Source: Kuschelorhynchus macadamiae
Taxonomy: Eukaryota; Arthropoda; Insecta; Coleoptera; Curculionidae
Direction: 5' to 3'
DNA length: 64,000 nt
NCBI GenBank assembly: GCA_030620095.1
Contig: JAUTXW010004705.1
Span: 402,001-466,000, forward strand
The translations under genes were made by a program, and so were the position numbers. Numbering within the stretch: position 1 is the first letter of the stretch; the number at the start of each line of letters is the position of its first letter. The notes under the pieces are model-generated. The model was not told the origin of the DNA, searched no databases, and worked only from the letters and a program-made list of their open reading frames with translations. This document shows, piece by piece, positions 58,072 to 64,000 of the stretch.

Positions 58072-60743
58072 TAAAAGTGCGGGACACGAAAGAAGACCGG
58101 GCGAAGTCAATCGGTTTAGGAAGGTCGGCCCTCTTTAAACCAGTGGTGTCCCGTCGTTCTTTAAATAATATGGCACTCCTTTTTGACTATACGCACTTCA
58201 GATAATTAAAAAATGTAACTATGCTTAATGAACCTTTATCTATATTTGTCTGTTTTCTTTCGTGTACCGCACTTCTATATCTCTTTTGTGTTGCAAAAAC
58301 GGCGAACTTTCGAATTTTAAAATGATATAATTTTGATTTTTCTTGATCGATTTACCTATAAATATATTTTTTCTTGAGTTCTGTCATTAACGGGTCCCGG
58401 GCTACCGCCTACGTCCACTATTATTGGACCACCCAGTATAGTGATGCACGATTTACAAGTAATTTATGTAGTTCGACTTTGGGCTACTCGGGTATGCCAA
58501 AAGTGGCCCTCTGTCTCCGTTTGTCATATTACTTTATACAGGGGCCATTATTGTGAAGTACTATACAGGGCGTTTCCTATATGCGTGCTGATGTTAAAGG
58601 AGGTGTTTTTATGTCCTAAAAGTCTGAACTTCTGAGATAGAGGATGGTAAAGTTTAAAAAGAAAACATTTTTTTTCATCCCAATTCGGATGCTATTGTAG
58701 ATAACTGCATGAAATTTGATACACGTCTTCTATGCATTAAGGAACATACGGATTTACTCAGGTTAATTACATATGCACGTCACTGGTAGAAATTTCAAAA
58801 ATTTTATTTTTTATGAATAAAAGACGTGTATCAAATTTCACACAGTTATTTATCTATAATAGCATCAGAATTAGGATTTAATAAAAATGTTTTTTTAAAA
58901 CCCTGTATCTCCAAAGTTAAGACTTTTAGGTTCATATTAAACTTTTTTCTTAAAAAGGTCCAAGAATCACCCCCTTTAACATTTAGCACGTAATTAGGAA
59001 AGGCCCTGTATAGTACTTCACAATGACGCTCCCTGTACAAAGTAATACGACAGACGGAGACAAACGGTCACTTTTGGCATACCCGAATAGCCCAAAGTCG
59101 AACGGCATAAGTTAAAATTTTGATAAACCTTGTTCACTGGAATCAGTGCTGGCTCCCCTACTATAACTACATCGATGTGTTAATTTTGGAAAAATATGAG
59201 TTCTCTAGTTTTTCAAATATTAATTGCAATATTATATATTTTTTGACACCCGGTATTTATTGACAGTTATTTTATAAACAATTTTACAAAATATATGAAA
59301 AAAAACTAAGTCATTTTTGAGGTCGACGGCTGTGATTCTAATGGTTCGATTCCTTCTAAATCCTTGTCTTCCTCTGAAAATGATGAGGTTTCTTCGTCAC
59401 TACTTGAAGATCCCAGTGTGATAACTAAAGCATCAATAACCGTTTAATATTTGCCAATTTTCGGTCGATATTGAGTCAATCGCTTCTAATGTTATTTTAT
59501 TTAAGTCTTTAATTGAAAGTTCACCGGTGTTGCGCTCTCGAATATAGTTCAATAGAGTTGAGGTCGCACATGTATGGAGGCAGTCTTAAAGGTGTATGAC
59601 CGAGGTTACGTAAAAGACCGTCAATTTTATTCTTTTTTTCTCTAGGCTTGTTGGTTGATATTACTTCATATAATCGATATTTTCTCCCATGTTGGATCAC
59701 ATATAAGATTGTTCGATTTAAGCCACGATATCATATAAGCTTTTGTAGAGTATTTATTTGGCATTTTATCTTTTACGTGAGAATGATAAGACGCATTATC
59801 CATTACCACGACTGATTTGGGAGAAATTTTAGGTAGAAGTTTCTGGAGTAACCACTTTTCAAAATTATCTCTATTCATCTGTCCATTATAGTCTCCAGTT
59901 GTTAGTCCCGAGCAAAAAACTAAAGCAGCACCTGGAACAAATCCGGCTTCTGAACCAGCATCAACTATAATAAAGCGACTACTAGAGCGGATTCCCTGAA
60001 CAACACCTGTAACACTTTCACTTTGCCAGCATTTGTTCACTGTTATATCATTATCTATCCAGGTCTCGTCTAAATACACAATATTGCGTCCTTCTTAGAT
60101 ATTTCACCCGCCAGTGAAAAATATTTGGTCTCTCAATGAGCAATTTTCGTTTATTTTGGCACACAATGATAATCGGGCTCTTTTTTTACCAGGAGATTTT
60201 AGTAGTAGTAGAATTGCGATCATTATGTTCTCTTTGAATTTTTCTTACACTACTTTCCGAAACACCAGTGTAAAATGCAGCGTGTTCTGTTCGATTTTGA
60301 ATTGGAATAGTCAAACTATTATTTTCAGCTTCTTTAGTACAGGCCTCTATAACGCGCGCAATAACTTCACGTGCACCGCTTCGAATTATTTTTCCTCTTT
60401 TGCTCGCCATCGTTACTTCGAAACAATAATTCAAATTCAACGCAACGCATTTATATAGAAAAGAAAACAAATGCTCGAAATGTATAGGGGCCACTGGAAA
60501 TAGCTAGAACCTTCTAGGCACATCCCAATTACAAGTGGACCAGTGCGAAATTTACTGAATCCTCGATTAATTTTCCGTACCGCTTAGCTGGCGCATTTTA
60601 TAGGTGAAGCGGCAAACTATTACAACAAATAAAATAACATAAAATTTATTTGCGCACACAAATTTCACTTTTCCGCTTGACCGCGCGCATATGAACCTTT
60701 ATTTTAAGGACCGCCCGGTTTTTGTTTCGTGTCTCGCACTTTA
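58072..60743 (-). mobile_element. DD82E-type element, family A, copy 2
   Basis: Starts TAAAAGTGCGGGACACGAAA at 58072 and ends ...CGTGTCTCGCACTTTA at 60743. 2672 bp, nearly collinear with 190-2816. Transposase at 59306-60410, internal foldback at about 58440-59160. It sits exactly between two diverging Penelope arms. Confidence 0.85.
59306..60410 (-). pseudogene. DD82E transposase, family A copy 2
   Basis: It starts M-A-S-K-R-G-K-I-I-R-S-G (60410), with HTH-like Y-T-G-V-S-E-S-S-V-R-K-I. The middle frame 60079-59666 has Y-L-D-E-T-W-I-D (Asp 1) and V-V-M-D-N-A-S-Y-H-S (Asp 2). After a one-base insertion near 59690 the frame resumes with L-R-L-P-P-Y-M-C-D-L-N-S-I-E-L (Glu). Correcting that shift I count exactly 82 residues between Asp 2 and Glu. 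The C-terminus S-K-M-T stops at 59306. Frame breaks near 60190, 59690 and 59530 inactivate it. Confidence 0.83.
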
Positions 60744-61330
60744 ACAGATTTCTCTTGTGTTAGATGGTGGTGAGAATTTGCATTTAAGTATCCATGTGTA
60801 TGCGTCGATTTTCTATACACAGAATGTTCTAGATGTATATGCTCAAAGGATGGAAAATGGTAGCTCTGACAGAGAATGGCTATTGTACCGAAGATATTAC
60901 GCGGTCAATTAAAAGATATAGTAATCCAACTCCGCGAAAGGAAAACGATAAGGAGCCACCATTAAGTAGTGTTGCTCTTTCCTACATACATGCACAAACA
61001 AAATATGATGATTGCTTCGGCGGTCCAACATACGTACAATCTTCAATACACATAAGAAGATTCGACAATGCTTGTGATTCCCGAAAGATATTGTACCTTT
61101 TCAAACAGAAGGCGTATATACAATTTCTTGCTACTGTGGAGAAGTGTATGTGGAAGAAACAGGATGCTCAATATCAACTCGACTTAAAGAACATGAACGA
61201 TGTATTACAGAGAAACAAATTGTCCAATCTGCTGTAGCTGAACACCAGCATGCCACTGGCCATATTATTAATGTAAAGCCGTGAAAGCTTCCGTTCTATG
61301 TTAAATAATATTTCCTTACAGTACAAACAG
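60744..61330 (+). pseudogene. Penelope-like element, right arm of pair 2
   Basis: Plus strand, the same protein segment as the left arm: A-L-T-E-N-G-Y-C-T-E-D-I-T-R-S, P-P-L-S-S-V-A-L-S-Y-I, F-G-G-P-T-Y-V-Q-S-S-I-H-I, then a frameshifted GIY-YIG region. A deletion near 61280 removes the 3' UTR with its hammerhead, but the shared 3' end TTAAATAATATTTCCTTACA is kept. With 57320-58071 it forms a head-to-head pair. Confidence 0.75.
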
Positions 61331-62771
61331 TTATTTTCCGTTGCCTGGCAAGGAAATGTTGAAATTTTCTTTAAAAAAATGTTATCAAAAATGTTAGCAT
61401 TTCATAATGATTTTCGAAAAAAAGGGTTGGCGCATTGCTCTGAGTGCAATCAGTCGTTTAATATTTGCCAATTTTGACATTGGCAACTTCAAAGCCGAAG
61501 TATAAATAAGGAAAATGGCAGTTACAAACAACGCGCTTTTTAATCTGTTACATTATTCATATTCATCCTTCAGGTATTTTAAATTTTAACGTCAGTAACG
61601 TACAATTAACAGCGTCAGCAATTTAAACCAATGTTCACATAATTTGCTTTAATTTTAATCGGTTGTAGATGATCGAAGACGCTTGACCACGATCGATATG
61701 CATGACTGCAACTTTAAACGGAGTTAATAAATCCATGTGTCCACCAACACATTTCATCAATAACAAGCAGCTATCTGACTTAGGGATGTCAATTCTGAAG
61801 GATTTTTCTATCTACATGTAAATGCAAATAAAAGTTCCAAGTCTACAAATAAAAAAAAATACCACAGAAATATTAATGCATCTAAAGTTTCGTCTCCAAA
61901 CTTCGAACGTATTTTGTTATATAAAAACCCTGCGGATAAAAACATCTTTCAGGTTCCACGCTTTTGGACTGAAAAGTTATTAAAATCTCGAAGGCTTTTT
62001 CAAGATTACGGCCGCGATTACCACCATTTGTGCTTGGACCAATTTGTTCTATGGTCCAAACTTTTTTGTATTGACCTTTGCAATTTAACGCTTAAATGTT
62101 GATTTGAGGCGTCGTTCATAGCAATTTTCTTGACACTTATATATCCAAAACTAATTGACAGAATATATTACAAGTATATATATTTGAAATTAGAAAAAAA
62201 AAAGATTTTCAAGATTATGATTTAATATACAGGGTGTTTCATTTAAAAAAACTGATAACCTGTCAAAATTTGACATTTCCAATAATACTTTCGCACTTAT
62301 GATATAATATTCTAAATCTTCATAAAAAACCCAACAGCTTTTGTATTTACGACATTTCCGCATCTATTTAAATAAAATCTCTAGGTGGGTGGAAAAATAT
62401 ACGGGAAAACCCTGTACCTTGATGTTTGATCAAAAATTGGAGTCAATCGGATAAGTAGTTTTTGAGCTATGCCGCGTATACAGGGAATGACAGACAGGGG
62501 CCGTAAAAAGCAAAGATCTGCAAAAATCTCGGATTCCATACTTCCTTCTTACGAAGGAAGTAAAAATAGTAATAAATCACTAAACCAATTGACTTTTTGC
62601 ACAAAACGAAAATGTGTAACGCGGATGACGGTTAAAAATTCTTGTTATTTTAAAAACGTTGACTATATTTTGCGAAATATACAGGGTGATAAATAAGATC
62701 AAATTAAACGGCAATTACTCAACGGTAGTTCTAAATTATAATAAAACATAAAATTAAAGTAACAAACTTAC
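61331..62771. other. Laminin intron; remnants only
   Basis: The 61490-61540 GAAAATGGCAGTTACAAAC stretch may be Penelope leader. Mariner-type termini TACAGGGTGTTTCATT (62231) and TACAGGGTGATAAATAAG (62682) are solitary. The dispersed GAGCTATGCCGCGTA motif occurs at about 62465. No open frame I trust. Confidence 0.45.
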
Positions 62772-63064
62772 TCCATGTCCTGGCCTTGTATCACAACAGA
62801 TGTTACGTTTTGCAAAACCAACAATAAACACTCCCTAGTTAGCGAAATTTGGCAACTGTGTAATATATTTCCTGAAGTGACCCTCCAGTACCTTTCGTTC
62901 AGTCTGAGCTCACTCGTGCTGATTTCGGATTTTAAGGAAATACCGTTACCGGTGAGGAATACGCTGAACCTCCCACCGCTACCGTTAACGCTGAGGTAGC
63001 CATCGTAGGAGGTTGTCTGATCACCCATGAATTGTTTTGGCAGGCTTATGGTGTCGGAGCTAAT
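62772..63064 (-). CDS. wb: Laminin alpha exon: laminin IV-A (L4) domain, N-terminal and middle part
   Basis: The exon opens after a pyrimidine-rich stretch ending in TTTTCAG and reads I-S-S-D-T-I-S-L-P-K-Q-F-M-G-D-Q, typical of an L4 beta-sandwich start (leaving the membrane-distal face of the short arm). The rest has the L4 pattern: S-Y-D-G-Y-L, then Y-W-R, then L-T-R-E and a final V-I-Q-G-Q-D-M. It ends GA|GTAAGT in phase 2. Adding the A of the next exon gives Glu and continues I-V-E-V-L-L-D-S-A, the last L4 strand. The 5' neighbour exon is beyond the window. Confidence 0.85.
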
Positions 63065-64000
63065 CTGAAAATGAAATTATGAAAATGTAGTTAAAATTTT
63101 CAAGAAACTACTGAAAATTTTACTAAGATGCTCAACAGGAATTTTTTCCCTTTTATAAAATTGACTAAATTTTTTTAAAAATAAACTTTTTCGGTTGAGG
63201 TTTCGAATTTTAAAATCTCGTCGTTTCCACGCTATTAGACAAAAACGATTTTTCAAAAAGCCTCTTTTTATGTTATACGGGGCTTCAATAAATTCAATTT
63301 CAAAAAGTTTGAGTGTTTAACATCTCAACAAAAAAAAAAAGGTTTAACAACCGAACACGCGAAAACAAATAATAACACACACATGTGTTAAGAAAATTAC
63401 GCACAGCATTATACAATATCGTAAAATCCACTTTGTTTGTAAATAGCAACCTTTTAAAATTGCTTATTCTGTTACTCTCTAATAAAAAAAATCATTTTTT
63501 GCATTAATGTTCTCAGAAATAAGGTTACTGTTATAATAATTAAGAATATATTTTTATTTATTTGTTATTTTTTGCTGTACATTCTAGTATTTTAGCCACG
63601 ATATTTGTAATAATTGTATTTTTACAAAAAGGAAAACTTAGATAGATTTATTTCTGTGTAAAGAATAATTTTATTTATATAAGTTTTAACTTAGATGTTT
63701 ATAGCGATTAATAGTCGGGATGGTAAAAGGACATATTACACAAAGTCTATATACAAACATGAACAGATGTAAATAAACACGCTTGAATACATCTAAATTT
63801 TCGAAACTTTTTTGGCAACCAGAAAGGGGTACTAAATACCATTTGAATTGGGTAATTTGTCATTTCATATACAATACGCAATACAATACAAAGTGCCTTT
63901 ATTTTCAAAAACAAGAGAAATTAGAAAAAAATGAAGTCATAAGATGAAGATGGCGACCTTCATACATGTATGCTCTTTCACTCAACCATCCATTTACTTA
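63065..64000. other. Laminin intron upstream of the L4 exon; nothing recognised
   Basis: AT-rich sequence ending at the window edge. The only functional signal is the pyrimidine-rich acceptor tract just above 63065. Confidence 0.5.

Noticed and set aside
58374..59040. Short frames on both strands
   Set aside because: They lie in the palindromic foldback of element A2 and are repeated in A1 without conserved frame.

Overview
The window is a piece of an insect-type (arthropod) nuclear genome. It is AT-rich, about 1% exon by length per 1 kb locus at best, and packed with transposable elements. The only host gene I can support is one laminin alpha chain on the minus strand. Twelve exons between 9850 and 63064 join in consistent splice phase to 3255 nt, or 1085 codons. 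In order they encode the laminin IV-A (L4) domain, four laminin-EGF repeats, the domain II/I coiled coil, laminin G domain 1 and the start of LG2. The gene runs off both sides: the N-terminal part lies beyond 64000 and LG2-LG5 before position 1. The G-L-W block followed by G-K-C at the end of LG1, and four LE repeats between L4 and the coil, favour the alpha-1/2 type (Drosophila wing blister, wb) over the alpha-3/5 type (LanA). I cannot confirm the species; the TE mix (DIRS, Penelope, rosa-like, DD82E mariner relatives, Jockey-like LINEs) suits an insect, possibly a beetle.

Layout from left to right. 1-9849 (laminin intron): a DD82E IS630/Tc1/mariner-type element (190-2816); a non-coding inverted-repeat element (3024-7772) split by a hAT transposon (3204-6571) with a perfect 8-bp target duplication; a head-to-head pair of Penelope-like elements (8096-9535). 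9850-12739: LG exons, with a DD41D mariner-type element between them. 12740-20578: a LINE fragment, a MITE and two coiled-coil exons. 20579-42026 (21.4-kb intron): a Jockey-like LINE split by a second DD82E family (C1); a second LINE split by an almost complete DIRS tyrosine-recombinase retrotransposon (28963-33930); a long-inverted-repeat element whose coding region holds six tandem 416-bp copies; a DD41D element with about 0.55-kb terminal inverted repeats.

42027-48481: coiled-coil and LE exons with short introns, a foldback element, a large (AT)n tract and a short element carrying a hammerhead-like motif. 48482-53645: a Penelope inverted pair split by a DD82E element (C2), and an unexplained open frame next to an LE exon. 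53905-62771: a DD41D element ending 20 bp from a laminin splice acceptor, more Penelope remnants, and the second copy of the first DD82E family inserted between two diverging Penelope arms. 62772-63064: the L4 exon.

The most interesting signals are: (1) hammerhead-ribozyme-like motifs at eight sites, mostly at Penelope-like ends; (2) three separate head-to-head Penelope dimers, two of them with DD82E elements at their centres; (3) a DIRS element with complete terminal and internal complementary repeats and intact catalytic residues; (4) two DD82E families in one locus; (5) a six-fold coding tandem array inside a DNA element. All TE calls rest on motifs and repeat structure read by eye; no database search was possible.
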